Shown here: piece by piece, positions 1-11,606 of the stretch | How the letters are laid out: every line of letters begins with the position of its first letter | How positions within the stretch are numbered: position 1 is the stretch's first letter | Source of the DNA: Crambe crambe | Lineage: Eukaryota; Porifera; Demospongiae; Poecilosclerida; Crambeidae | Direction: 5' to 3' | Length of the DNA: 64,000 nt | NCBI GenBank assembly: GCA_963924555.1 | Contig: OZ004583.1 | Coordinates: forward strand, 2,327,501 to 2,391,500 | The notes under the pieces: model-generated | What the model was told of the DNA's origin: nothing | Databases searched by the model: none | The model's input: the letters and a program-made list of their open reading frames with translations, nothing else | Translations under genes and position numbers: made by a program

Positions 1-464
1 GCGAAACTTTTTCTGGTGAAGCAACTCACTCAGATAAAGCCTTTTACCTGGTAGCTTCAAGCAATATGTTGCTAGTCCATTGGTTAGACCACCTTTTTCT
101 TTTTCTGAAACCGACACCGAAATGTACTGTCAATATAATTGTACTTACTGTCAATGTCTATTTTACCTGTTGATAAAAGGGAATCAATTTCATCTTCAAT
201 TTTTCCCCTTCCTGCAACATATGCAGCATGCTGACAGCATGTTATCACAAAGTTCTTAGCAGCAAGTAGAGTGTCCTCAGAAATGGTATCAGCTATAGTG
301 TCAGACATGACGATCTTCCCTTCATCATCTTCACAGTCACCAGACAGCACATGTAAGGCAGCAGCTACACGCAATACCTGTCCCTTAGCCTTGCTCAGCA
401 TTCCTATCATGAATATATCCCAATTTTAGATATACCACACCATGGGGGGAGGTAAGGATGGTCT

Positions 465-527
465 AGCCTCGTATGCAGGCCCCACTTTTTTGCAGGGCAG
501 TGGCTGCGAAAAAAGTGGGGCCTGCTA
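465..527. mobile_element. 63-bp hairpin MITE with 9-bp target duplication
   Basis: Two near-complementary arms (core GCAGGCCCCACTTTTTT and AAAAAAGTGGGGCCTGC) surround a short GGCAGTGG loop. The flanks repeat GGATGGTCT at 456-464 and 528-536, which reads as a 9-bp target-site duplication. It lies in an intron of the unit 1 DUF3987-like gene and is non-coding. Confidence 0.6.
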
Positions 528-1174
528 GGATGGTCTTGCTATGAATGTTTAGAATGGGCTGTTTATAACAGATGATATATGGGCCCCACAAAGTATGATG
601 AACCTCAATAATAATTTTATTATGGGTAAACATAGACACAAGATCAGGACATGATCAAGGAATAAGAATCAAAATACAGCCACTCTCATTTCTCATATTA
701 AGTAATATTGTATCTCATACCAGCTAATAGTTCATCCAAAATAGAGAGCTTTGCAATTTGAGTTTGCATGGAGTCGTGAAATTCCTGGAAACTTGTACTA
801 TTTTGCTGGATAGTGAACCTTCTCACTTCCTTCTGATCCTTATTCCACACTGAGGCAAGTCAATCAACTGGCAATAAAGGCATTTGTTTGTAGATAATTG
901 CCAACTTTCACTATTTCTACACACTTACCAAGGTATTGAGAAAAATTCTCTTCAATTAGTTCAAGAGAATTGAAAGGAGAGAAAGAAGGCTTTGGGAATA
1001 TCCAGAGAAAGCGTTGTGTGAGGCCCTTCTCAATACTTGCTGGAAGTTCAATTAAAGCCCGCCCCACACTAGGCTGGGTGAATCCTCCCACTGTAAGCGC
1101 TGTCCTTTGCATATCAAAATTGGCATCTCCGGATACTATATAAATTATAGTAATAAAATGTGTACATGCATAAT

Positions 1175-2254
1175 CAGAGAGTGCGGTAGCACTCTCTATG
1201 TAGGGATGACTCGGACGGCCGCGCGCGCCGCCTATAGACTAATACAAAAGTGAAATTCCAGTTCCCCCACTTAGACCTAACAAAAACTACTGTGAATGAT
1301 TATCCAGCCTACTAGAGCCTACTACAATGTGCAGACCAAGTTTCAGGACCAGGGAGCTTACCGTTTCAGAAATACGGCAAGCAGGTAAATCGCTATATTC
1401 TTCTTCTTCTCTATTATTATTATTATTATTATTCTTCTTATTATTATTCTTCTTAGACAACCATATCTCTCGAACCACTCAAGCTACAGCTATGATTTCT
1501 GGACAAATCCACTCCAAATTCTACGAACTACGATCTTTTCTACTCGTTGATCCTCGAAAGAGTCGATGAAAAAGGAGACACTATGGAGCACAGCACTCGA
1601 CTAATTCAATTAGGAAGCCATCTTTTCTATAATACGCATGCGCATGTATTTGAATATCCAATTATTCGAAATCATAATATTACTCAGCTGTCTCTAGCTA
1701 GCTAGCTAGCTAGCTCTAGCTGATGATAGACTACTGTATCGATTCGGGGATTTAGATTCACCACGGTAGACTCTATTTCAGCATCTTCGACCTCCAAGTA
1801 TGGCTCAACAACACAACACCTTGACTCGATAAATGATTGGGCTGGTATGCTATTGGAGAACTTCTTTCATCTGTCCCTGCATACACATAGAAGAATGAAC
1901 TCTAATCATAGCTAAAACCATAAAAGAGAGGAAAAAAGACCAGGAACAAGTAAGGGAAAAAGCATTTCGTGAAATGAAAAAAAGATGTAGGGATGACCAC
2001 TGCTCAAAAAAGTAAGGAAACAAGAAGGATGGAAATGGGATCAATCTTTGTTCTGTATATCCAGCCAACAATCCCTACATATACGTCAGGTAACTTCAGA
2101 TTATAGTGTAGTAATGTGTGTATATGTAGGGATTGTTGGCTGGATATACAGAACAAAGATTGATCCCATTTCCATCCTTCTTGTTTCCTTACTTTTTTGA
2201 GCAGTGGTCATCCCTACATCTTTTTTTCATTTCACGAAATGCTTTTTCCCTTAT
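1175..2254 (+). mobile_element. ~1.1-kb non-coding repeat (family R1), full copy
   Basis: Starts with a short palindrome (AGAGAGTGC-ggta-GCACTCTCT). It then has a GC-rich CGCGCGCGCC patch, a (TTC)/(ATT) microsatellite and a unique body, and ends in a long hairpin (about 1947-2253). The hairpin arms are about 125 bp with a loop of about 50 bp. The same structure recurs four to six times at 27.6-32.7 kb. It is inserted in an intron of the DUF3987-like gene. The short ORFs inside are microsatellite or hairpin reading frames and have no recognisable protein. Confidence 0.75.
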
Positions 2255-2908
2255 TACAAACCATTACCTGTTGAGCGATTCCAGGATTTCCCAGTGTACG
2301 GTGACAGGAATGTGGAAAGGTCATGGGAATCACAGAGACCTTTTCCTCTATACACATTAATTTGAGCTAAAAATGAAGAGAGCTCATCGTACATCCCTAG
2401 AAGTTTTGAATTGTTGGTAGCCATCAATTCTCCCATTTTTTCAAAACTAGCTTCATCTAGAAGCATGGAGGGTGGGATTTGGTTAGTTTTAATTGAGAAC
2501 GGACTTTTCGTAGAATATCAGTCAAAAGATGAAGAGAGGTGTTTTTCCGCTGCCAGTTGGCATTGAAATGGCAATCCATAAAATCACAGGCTCAACCCAC
2601 ACTGTTCCAGGTACTCTTACTGTGCAGTGTGACATGCAAAAACTCAATAACAGCAGCAGACCACTCAATATAGCTTCTGGTGGCATATCAATTGCCTTCC
2701 TAACCTGAAAGCAACCCTAAAATATGATATAGCAGAGTGGCTATTTAGACCTATAGTAGTAAATAGTTACTTAGCTAATCACCTTCCGGATATGTTCTGG
2801 ATAAAGTGTCCACTCCAATGGAAGCTTCCAGCATCTATCAAGCCTTTCTTTCAAATCCATGAGTTTAGTTTTTGACTCACCACGACCAGGAGTAGAAATA
2901 GAAGCCAT

Positions 2909-3038
2909 GACTCATACAGAAGTAGCTCAGCTAACTACATGTGACAGTGTGGTTTTACTATTGCTGAGTGTGCTCTCACTTCTTATGTGCTAACCATAGT
3001 CACATGCACTGTGTGCTAGCTGTGTAGTTAAGCTTCCA
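2909..3038. promoter_or_regulatory. Short bidirectional intergenic region of KDZ unit 1
   Basis: Only about 130 bp separate the divergent DUF3987-like and Cys-cluster genes, so both promoters must lie here. The equivalent gap in unit 2 (8417-8568) is about 150 bp. No clear TATA box was identified. Confidence 0.4.
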
Positions 3039-4240
3039 GTGAGCAAGGATATAAAAGATGCTTCAGTGTTGAGAAGATTGGAGTTTGCAGCTAGCTATCT
3101 CCCAAAGGATATGCCAAACTACTTGGATTATGTCACAGCCTTTGCTTTGAAAGACAAAGAAGATAAAAACTCCCTGAACCCTGAAAAAGCTCTCCAGTTG
3201 ATTGAAAATCTCCAATTTATGGACCATGGGGCACTCATTTCTGAACAGGACCTCATCAAAGAGATAGTGATGATGAAAAAAGCTGGAGGTGATGCTCCTC
3301 TTGGTGTTGTTTTAGTTTCAAGCAAGCCTAATTGCAGAAACTGTGGAATGAAGCTGTATACAAGAGGAGACCGGACATCCAAGGTCATTATCTATGATGA
3401 CAAGCTGGGAACATTGCCTGCTACTCGCTACACAAGATATTGTCATAGAAAGGGATGTTCACTACAGCAGCACTATGGATATTACACTGAAGGTGACTAT
3501 AGTGAGGTGAAGTATGATGATGACTGGTGGAAGAATCCTATTTTATGGTAACCCGGGAAACTGCATTTTGTATGGACATGCTACATCGGCTTGATAAGGA
3601 AATATTAATTGGACAAATAAGTTACAAGCAACGGGCTGAGTTATTCACAAATGTGATGAGGAAGAGGAAAGGAGGTATGAAATGATTTTTAATCTAATTG
3701 CACAAAATTATCATTTCAAACTTTCAGTAAACTAGACAGGAGATGTTTGGAAGATGCTCACTTCAAATATGCTATATTGAATGTTTTGATCTGGTACCAA
3801 CTGAATGTGGAAGTAATTTTTTCCCCTAACTTGAATGATACTCTTTTAACTTTTTTTCCTACGCTTTTCATGAGAAATATTCAGGTATAGTTACATATAA
3901 GTTTTTTTGCTCTGTTGTAATTATCTGTGAACATAACACACCATTGCCAGAAAAAGGGTTGTGGTAAAGTGCTTGTTTTAGATGGTAATCAAAAAAATAA
4001 TCGCCCAGTGTGCGCAGCAGAAGATGCTGGATTTGTTGAATACAAAGGCTTGGCAGGAAGTGTCAAAACAGGATGCATGAATACACCCGAGCAAAAAAGT
4101 TTGTTTTGTACCTCCCACAAGCCATGACACATGAAAGTGCCATCATCTTCTAATCCACTGGGATATCATGGAGTAATAGAAATGATACTAAGCAAGAAAA
4201 CCACAAGAAATAACACCTTTTATGAGGTTAGTATCATCAA
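3039..4240 (+). pseudogene. KDZ transposase N-terminal half, unit 1 (CxC5/CxC6-like, truncated)
   Basis: First exon encodes a helical N-terminus, then a Cys cluster CRNCGMKLY...YCHRKGC typical of CxC5-like domains. A frameshift near 3540 leads into TRETAFCMDMLHRLDKE, which aligns with unit 2. Later exons give LDRRCLEDAHFKYAILNVL (from 3728) and the cluster HHCQKKGCGKVLVLDGN...VC...FCTSH (about 3930-4120). An in-frame TGA follows at 4124. The start of a chromodomain-like segment (GVIEMILSKKTTRNNTFYE) ends at an exon border near 4227. The transposase core seen in unit 2 is missing. The reading frame opens on GTG and no in-frame ATG is visible nearby, so the start is probably lost. Confidence 0.65.
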
Positions 4241-4457
4241 CTTCAAGTACTGTATAGCAGGAAATATGGGGTCCAAAAATTTCATGGTTTTTGCTGATCC
4301 CTCCCAGTACACCAAAAATGAGTCCACAAATAATGATGATGTAGGTGCAGTCAAACATACCTGGTGCATGTGGCTAGTACTACAATGGTTAGGTATTGGC
4401 CCACACGAGACTAAGTTGGTTGATCAATTGATCGCCAGATTAGATCACTACTGCTAG

Positions 4458-4700
4458 CTAGGCTAGCTGAAGACTCAGAGCAATATCACTGCATACGTAA
4501 GAAATCTTTTGGCACATGGCCGAAAGGATCACGAATCTACTTAGCTCAGCTCAGATAGGGCTCCCAATTCTCCTTGATAACCTCCAACTGAGTAAAGAAT
4601 CCTACAGCCAGAGCTAGAATTAGAACCAGAGCTAAGGCTAAGCTAGCTAGCTGCTGCATGTGCTGTGCATGCTGTTCAATTCAACATTTTGTCTCCACAC
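4458..4700. other. Spacer between the two KDZ units
   Basis: No gene is recognised. AGCTAGCT-rich sequence runs up to the left terminal repeat of unit 2. It is not homologous to the PEPS-like exon on the other side of unit 2, so the left flank of the insertion has been rearranged. Confidence 0.4.
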
Positions 4701-4730
4701 ATGTCCAGTATTGCCTACAAATGTCCATGA
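4701..4730 (+). repeat. Left terminal inverted repeat of KDZ element
   Basis: Begins ATGTCCAGTATTGCCTACAA and pairs with 13206-13235 at 25 of 30 bases. The match stops sharply outside position 4701. Confidence 0.7.
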
Positions 4731-4756
4731 GTACATTGGGATTCCCATCACGGGCA

Positions 4757-5520
4757 ATAGACAGTTGGAACCTTCCCACATAATCCCACCTGTTCCAATG
4801 TTCACGTAGGACAGTTAGGAAATTCTATGGAATTCCATCTCTAAGTGAACTTTGGGATTGCATGGGAATGTCCTAATCCTGTCTAAGTGTACTGGTGGGA
4901 CTATGTGGGATGGTACCAACTGTCCCACCATCCATCCTGTCTAAGTATACTGTATGGACTATAATTATAGGATCGTACAAACTGTCCCACAATCCATCCT
5001 GTCTAAGTGTACTGTATGGACTATGTAGGTAGGTACCAACTGTCCCACCATGTATTGAGCCATTCTGTATAAGTGTACCATATGGGACTCGTGGGACTGT
5101 ACCAACCATCCCACCATAGGTATACATGATATCCCATGTGTCCATCCTATTTAAGTGTACCGCATGGGACTGGCGGCGGGTCCATCCCGTCTAAGTGTTC
5201 CGTATGGGACTGGTGGGACTACATGGGACAGTACCAACCATCCCACCATAGGTATACATGATATCCCACGTCTAAGTGTATGGGACTGGTGGGACTACAT
5301 GGGACGGTACCAACCATCCCACCATAGATATACATGATATCCCACGTGTCCATCCCGTCTAAGTGTACCGCATGGAACTGGTGGGACTACATGGGACGGT
5401 ACCAACCATCCCACCATAGGTATACATGATATCCCATGTGTCCATCCCGTCTAAGTGTACTGCATGGGACTGGTGGGATTATGTGGGAAGGTACCAACTG
5501 TATACATGTCTAAGTGTACC
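4757..5520 (-). repeat. Left subterminal minisatellite array (~92-bp unit)
   Basis: Degenerate and partial copies of a unit containing CCGTCTAAGTGTACCGCATG, GGTGGGACTACATGGGACGG and CCACCATAGGTATACATGAT. It is the reverse complement of the array at 11607-13170. Copies nearest the element end are the most diverged. Short ORFs in both strands are products of the repeat, not genes. Confidence 0.85.
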
Positions 5521-5670
5521 ACGATATATGGAACTTCTTTGTGTCCCACTATGTCTCTAACTATCAAACCCAGTATCAGATTATAATTAATCAGCTAGCA
5601 AGGCGCTAGTAAGCTATACAGTGATTATTCAAAATGTTTATGCAAGATGTTCATGCCAATAGGTGGTCTA

Positions 5671-8416
5671 GGACTTCTGTATAGACTGAAGTGGCATGCT
5701 GGAAGCAGAGTCCTCCACTACCTTTCCCCTTTTAGATATTGGTGACTTGTTAGGAGTAGAGTCCTCTGCCATCTTTTCCTTTTTAGACCGCGATTTAACT
5801 GGTGTGCTGGGAGTAGAGTCCTCCGCCATTTTAGACCTAGATTTAACTGGTGTGCTGGGAGTAGAGTCCTCTGTCACCTTTCCCCTTTTACTATTTGGTG
5901 TCATTGAGGCGGAGGTTGTTCCTCTTTTTGTACCTTTTGTTTGGGGTGTTCTAATTGGGATATACAAGTAGGTAAAGTATGTAATTTTCTGCAGCATTAT
6001 ATTTAATAACTATACTACAGTAACTTGACCTACACTATTTCCTTTTCTTCAATACTTGTTGAATATTCCAAAAGAGAAACACCATACTCCATCAGAGATT
6101 TAGCAAATTGTGCTTTGCTCTCCAGTGTCTCTGGTATCTCTTCTTTCACAAAAGTGTATTGCTATGGTAATTAAATAGTGACTAGCTGAGTTTTATGTAC
6201 TGTAAGTATTATGAACTTACAGTTCCTGATTTAGACTTTTCCTCTTGAAGAGCCCCTAGTCCTTCTTCTCCAGCTCTCTAAAAGCTGCCAGAGCCCCTGA
6301 CTTGTAGTTATGGTTACGAAATTTCTTCGCATAGAGGAGAGCAGTAAGATTAAGTTTTTTCCCTGGTAACTTCAAGCAGTATCCTGGTGTGCTACATTGC
6401 TGTTCGGTTTTAGGCTCCTCAATATCTAATGCGTGGTCAATATGAGAGAGATTTTTATCAAAATAAGCAACATCCTCCTTATACAGAGGAGGTTGTTCAC
6501 ACACATAACATTGTTTGTGAGCCTTACTTCTTTTGATGAAATTTTAGCTATGCCTTGTAGATCGATAATTATGTGAAGATAAAGTGTGAACAACCTCCTC
6601 AGATCCTTATATGGACATAAAATATATCACCATCAAGGTTTATTTCAAGGGGGTGAGGGGGGGGGGGCTTCTGCCCCCCTGAACGATGGCTTGCCCCCCT
6701 AGGAATTCAAAATGAGATTATCATAGAATTCCACATACATGTAGTTGCCCCTCCTTAATTTTTTCACTCGGCATTTGACCCCCCTTAAGCAAATTCTGAA
6801 TTGACCATTATTCACTTACTTAATTTGAGAATTTGAATTTCTTCATCAATTTCTCCACGACCAGCAATAAAAGCAGTTTGCTTGAGGCAGAGTGCTACAA
6901 AGTCAATAGCAGCTTCCACTGCCTTCTCTGAGATTTCTGTGCTATTACCATCAAAAATCACATCGTCATCACATTCATTCAAGCTAAACAGAATGTGTAG
7001 GGAAGCTGCAACCCTCAGCACCTGGCCCTTAGACTTGCTTAGCATTCCTAAAAATGTCAAGAAAATCCACTAGTTGTTTTTGTTGTTGTTGTTGTTTTGT
7101 ATTATTACCAGATAAAAGGTCATCCATTGAAGCAAGTGTCTCTAACTGCTCTTGCACATAGTCAAAGTAGTTTGTGAAAGTTTTTGAATCTTTTCTGATT
7201 CTAAAAACCTTAGGTTTAGGTTTTTCAGCCTTTCCTGACACCCACTGTTTGTGTAGAAGATTAACTACATAATTATTATAAAATGAACTGTCAAATATCA
7301 GGTATAAAGTACGAGCTTACTAATTTTCTCAGTGGAAGATTTAATCTACAGCCTCCAATGTGCCAAATCTCGAGTATGATGGCTGAGGAAATAACCACAG
7401 GAATCTCTGAGAAAGACCCACTTCAGCACTACCACTTTGCCCTATCAATACTCTTGCGACACTGGGCTGACTGAAGCCACCTACAGTTAAACAGGTGCTT
7501 TCCATTGAAAAATTAGCATCTCCTGTCACTGCATGCATATAAAAATTATCACAGTAAATAATATATCAAAGACTGGTGTATTCACCAATTTAATTAGGGT
7601 GAGTGAAGTGAGTCCTGCACTGGGGGGTTTGTGGTGAAAATTTATACAGATTTTATATACTCTGTATGTCCTAATAATTTCGTTTTTGATAGTGACAACC
7701 ATTCAGTAAGAGCTTGCCCCACATTGCATGCTATATATTCACGGCCTGATGGCCTCTTATTTAGGCCACCTGTAATTTGGACATTACGTATAATATTCCT
7801 AAGTGTCACCTACCTGTTGTTCTGGTCCATGAATGTCCATTATACAGCTGAAGGAAGAGAGCCAGCTCATGTGATAAATTAAGCCCCTTCCCTCGATATA
7901 AATTCAATTGCGAAAGAAAGGTTGAGAGTTCATCATACAACCCCAACAAGCGTCCTCCGTTGCAGGCCATTAGGTCTCCCAGGTTGCATCCCCTAGCAAC
8001 CATGCAGGTTCCTGGCTACCCACTTTACATTTTTCTCGTACTTTTACAATGATATTATGCAAGTATTGATACAGGGCAGATTTTGTACTACCAGTGGGCA
8101 TATTTATTGATAGCCACACCAATGCCCTTTCTGACCACTCAGTTCCTGGCACTTGGACAATTGAAGGGGATATTATATAGCTTGTACATATCACTAGCCC
8201 TCCAAGGACAGCTGTAGGTGGTATACAAAGTGCCTTACTAATTTGAAGACAACCCTGTAAAGGGAGTATCATAAAAAAATCTAGCCATTAACCACAAAGA
8301 AAACCCTACAAAAATACACATACCTCTCTCAATGTTTGAGGGAACAATTCCCAATTCAATTTCTTGGACCAGCATCTCTCTAACCTCTGTCTTGTGCTCC
8401 TTGGATCTACAGCCAT
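5671..8416 (-). pseudogene. DUF3987-like P-loop ATPase gene of KDZ unit 2
   Basis: Start ATG at 8416 (MAVDPRSTRQRLERCW). Exon 2 (about 8254-7800) carries VWLSINMPTGSTKSALYQYL, where the Walker A glycine is replaced by T (PTGSTKS). It then has LYDELSTFLSQLNLYRGKG, but only after a frameshift near 7985. Downstream exons hold LTVGGFSQPSVARVL, GLSQRFLWLFPQP (about 7525-7345), VFRIRKDSKTFTNYF (about 7240-7115), SKSKGQVLRVAASLHIL (about 7048-6815), YCLKLPGKKLNLTALLYAKKF (about 6504-6250) and EEIPETLESKAQFAK (about 6165-6035). A last exon (5968-5671) is Ser/Thr/Pro/Lys-rich, with repeated EDSTPSTPVKSRSK blocks that look like a basic tail. Role unknown; it is inferred to help transposition because it travels with the transposase. 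Confidence 0.6.
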
Positions 8417-8568
8417 TGCCATATCCTAGACAGTCACTCACATGTGGCCAAATGAAAAGCACATGCTCATAAATGCATAATGTGCATATGAATTATGTAA
8501 TTTGCATGTGGTTTGCAGCATGCACCAACATGCACAGGAGGCATTAATTTAAGTTTTACAGCCTTGCC
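8417..8568. promoter_or_regulatory. Bidirectional intergenic region of KDZ unit 2
   Basis: About 150 bp between divergent ATGs (8416 minus, 8569 plus). It is rich in TGCATATGAATTATG-like motifs and contains ACATGCACAGGAGGCATTAA before the plus-strand start. Confidence 0.4.
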
Positions 8569-11566
8569 ATGGAAGTCTTGCCTCAGGAAATTCGAGATAA
8601 TATTGCTGTTTTGAGACGAATCATTTTTGCTTCAGTACACCTACCCAAAGAACTTCCAGGATACTGGTCTATTATTTCTAAATTTGCAAGCCAAGAAACT
8701 GACAAGGAAAAGACAATACAGCCAGAGTCCGTGAGGATAGCGATTGATAATATCAAGTTACTTAATGACAAAGCCTTTGCCACCGATGAGCAGTTAATCA
8801 GGGAAATCCATGCTTTCTCTTCTGGTACAGCAGATGTTTTACCACCACTAGGTATTGTGCTAATTTCACAAAACAGTGTGTGCAAACTCTGTAATAATAA
8901 GCTACTAGTAAAAGCTGATCGACCAAGTCACGTCACCGTTTATACAGAGTCATATGGTACAGTAATAGGAACTCACTATCACAAATACTGTCAAGCTTTT
9001 AAAAGAGGTTGCAGTTTCCGACAATACTATGGATATTCTTCGTCAACTCCTAAGGTCACCTCTTACGACTCCAACTGGCAGGACCACAAGTTCTTTTTTT
9101 CTAGTCGTGAAACAGTGTTTGAACTGAACATGCTCGACAGATTTGATGCTGAACTGCTTCTAGGTCAGATAAGTTATATATAGCCAAAAGGCTGAAATCT
9201 ACAACTATTACAACAGATACCCAGTACGTCCTAAGAAGTGCTCAAGTCTTGAAAAAGATGAACTTCCAACTCCTAAGAGGTAATGATATTTCACTTGGCA
9301 GGGTTTCATCTACTGGGGGGTGCAGGGGGGAAGCTTCCCCCCAAGCCCTCAATCTTCCCCCCCCCCCCCCCCCCCAAGGCTACTCCCTTTGGTGACCACA
9401 GGATGTTACATGTAGTCACCAAAGGGAGTAATTAAGGACCAATTTGGGATACTGTAGAATAGTAAGCATTTTTAGCTTCACGCTTCACACTTCGCGTGGA
9501 GGGGGCACATTCCCCTCTCACACCCTCCCCCCTGCTGTGGCCTATGACCATGCAATTGGTGAACTTCCCCCCCCCCCCCAAGGTGAAATTCCTAGATGAA
9601 ACCCTGGTTGGTGACTATACACAGTATGTCATTATACCAGATACAATTAATTATAGTTTTGATGATGATGGTAACGACCTAAATGGACGAATCAGGCTTG
9701 ATCGTAGGAGATTTGAATCTGCACATCTAAAATATGCTATGTTAAACATACTAAACCACTACCCTAAAATAGCCAAGGTGCCGATCACTATGACTGCAGA
9801 TATAGCACATATGTTGCAGATATTTACTCCAGTTTTTTATTCAGCCTTTTGTGAGAGATACTCAGGTATGTTTGTGTTGGATACAATCATATGTACGTAA
9901 TTCAAAAAAAAAAAATCTGCTTCTATTATGCAGAACACAAGTGTGGATTTCCAGGATGCAAGAATGTCATAGTATTGGATGGGAACATGAAGAACCGTCG
10001 AGATATCTGCTACGCCAAAGATGCTGGATCCATTCAATATCCAGGGCTACCTGGCCATAAAGACTGGATGCATAGCATCTCCTAGTTTCAAGTCTCGTTT
10101 TTGCTCCAGTCATGATGTGCATTCCTGTTCACCAGCCGACCCTTCATGCACTTTTTCCAACACAGATGGGACAGATGGTATAGTTGAAATGCTGCTGGCT
10201 GTGAAAGAAACACGAGGTTCAAAGTATTACCAGGTTAGCAAACACAATTAAGTAATCCAGATCTAACGTTGTTGTTCTTCATTTTTGTTGTTGTTGTTTT
10301 TGGCTTTTTATCCAGGTTCTCTGGCTGGGAAGACCAGAAATAGAAGTAAGCTGGGAACCAGCAGCCTCTCTTCCTGCAACAGCTATCCAAGAATTTGAGA
10401 AAGGACTAGTTTCTGAGACTGTGGAGACGAGATCAAATCCCTATGGCTGTGAAATTTCCACCTTAGTCATCCAAGAGAAGGAAAACAAAGTAACCACAGC
10501 TAAGAAGTCACGAACTGATCGTCCTCTAGTCCAGGAAAGTAGTGGGTAAGTATAATAATGATTTTGTTGAACAAGTACGTCATGTGCTGTGCTTAGCTTT
10601 ATATACGTCATGTGCTGTGCTTAGCTTTATATAAAGTTATAATGTTCCTACAATGCACCAATCCCTGTATAGTGCAATGATGAATTTGAACCAAGCACCG
10701 CTAACATGTAACACAGAAAAGGACAAGCACATTCGTCTTAACCTAAGGACAGCAGGTATTCCATAATTATGACACTTATATATGCATAGGTATAATGGGG
10801 AGGGTTGGAATTCACATCAAAATGGTTTTAATGTGTAGCTACATGATTCCTACACTTCCATCCAATCACCCCATGGCTGGTGTGCAATATATGGAAAATG
10901 TTTACTATCAGACAGACACAAGTGAGATAATGATACATGGGTGATAGTTAATGTCTATTTACAGGTATTCTTGCTGGAATGCGTCCATGCGGGATAATAA
11001 TTTTTCTGGCAGAGTTATTCACAGCAGAATCAAAGAGCCAAGTTTATGGGTGTCTACACAACTACTATTCTCTTTATCCTACGGCAGTTAAAGATATTGG
11101 TACATGATACACAAAGGTTTTTGCTATTTGCTGTTAACTTTATTTTATTACAGAATACATATGCTATGATGATGCATGCCATTTAAAGAAATTTGCAAGA
11201 AATCCAGTACGAGCTGATCTAACCACACAAACGAAGCAGCTTGCATTGGTTGGTAGAAATGGCTGTGGACAAAATGCACATGCGAGGTCATACAGATCAG
11301 TGGTGTAAAGAATTTTGTAATCCTGCAAATTTCCCTGCACTCAATAAAGTAAGTAGCTATGATTTGTACATGTACACAGCTACAAGTATAATGTAAACCT
11401 TCAGGTGGACACAGAAGTATGTGAGCAAGTATTTTCTTGGCTCTCCAAGTATTCTCGTATCACTCAGAAGATGAATCAACATACCTTCATATTTTTCCTT
11501 CTTTACATTTGCAACTTACACAACATGAATGAGGAAAAGAAACTACACAAAGCAGGATTTCTTTAA
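8569..11566 (+). pseudogene. KDZ-family transposase with Cys clusters and chromodomain
   Basis: ATG at 8569. Order read across exons: helical N-terminus (about 100 aa); CxC5-like cluster CKLCNNKLL...YCQAFKRGC; linker; a second cluster CGFPGCKNVIVLDGN...ICYAKDAG...FCSSH (about 9934-10118). A chromodomain-like segment follows (VEMLLAVKETRGSKYYQ, then VLWLGRPEIEVSWEP). The KDZ core comes last: TAGILAGMRPCG and ELFTAESKSQVY (10965-11098), YICYDDACHLKKF, DKMHMRGHTDQWC (11155-11349) and VDTEVCEQVFSWLSKYSRIT to TAA at 11566. YDDAC, H..H....C and TEVCEQ match the acidic and His/Cys positions of KDZ transposases; the D of VLDGN may be the first acidic residue. Frameshifts near 9178, 10058 and 11250 break the frame. 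Confidence 0.7.
9300..9607. mobile_element. Foldback-type repeat in KDZ intron
   Basis: Ends read CAGGGTTTCATCTA and TAGATGAAACCCTG, a 14-bp inverted pair. Inside are an inverted pair TACTCCCTTTGGTGAC / GTCACCAAAGGGAGTA and long C and G runs (for example about 9358-9375). It is non-coding; the reading frame that crosses it is a poly-C artefact. Confidence 0.55.
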
Positions 11567-11606
11567 TAGTATCATTAAAATGAAATGTATTACGTATAAT
11601 ACATAA

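Larger units (their letters stand above)
1..2908 (-). pseudogene. DUF3987-like P-loop ATPase gene of KDZ unit 1 (3' end off window)
   Basis: Spliced minus-strand gene; exons read at 2908-2783, 2704-2268, 1135-929, 849-721, 403-167 and about 66 to 1, with GT/AG borders. Exon 2 has a Walker A-like PTGSGKTP and, after a loop, MYDELSSF (Walker B-like). Exon 3 has LTVGGFTQPSV and GLTQRFLW..PKP, and exon 5 has SKAKGQVLRVAAALHVL. This order resembles DUF3987 (primase-helicase-associated P-loop proteins); the assignment is from memory of the family. Exon 2 is frameshifted just after Walker A, around 2520, so the copy looks non-functional. It is head to head, about 130 bp apart, with the Cys-cluster gene at 3039. 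A 1.1-kb repeat sits in its second intron. The same exon order recurs at 5671-8416. Confidence 0.6.

Noticed and set aside
1327-1569. Recurrent Leu-rich 80-aa ORF in family R1 (also at 29,599 and 30,683)
   Set aside because: It is created by the TTC/ATT microsatellite; length and frame change between copies.
9496-9600. N-terminal extension of the ORF at 9,496 as a separate gene
   Set aside because: This part lies in the foldback repeat; the homologous coding starts at the exon near 9,627.
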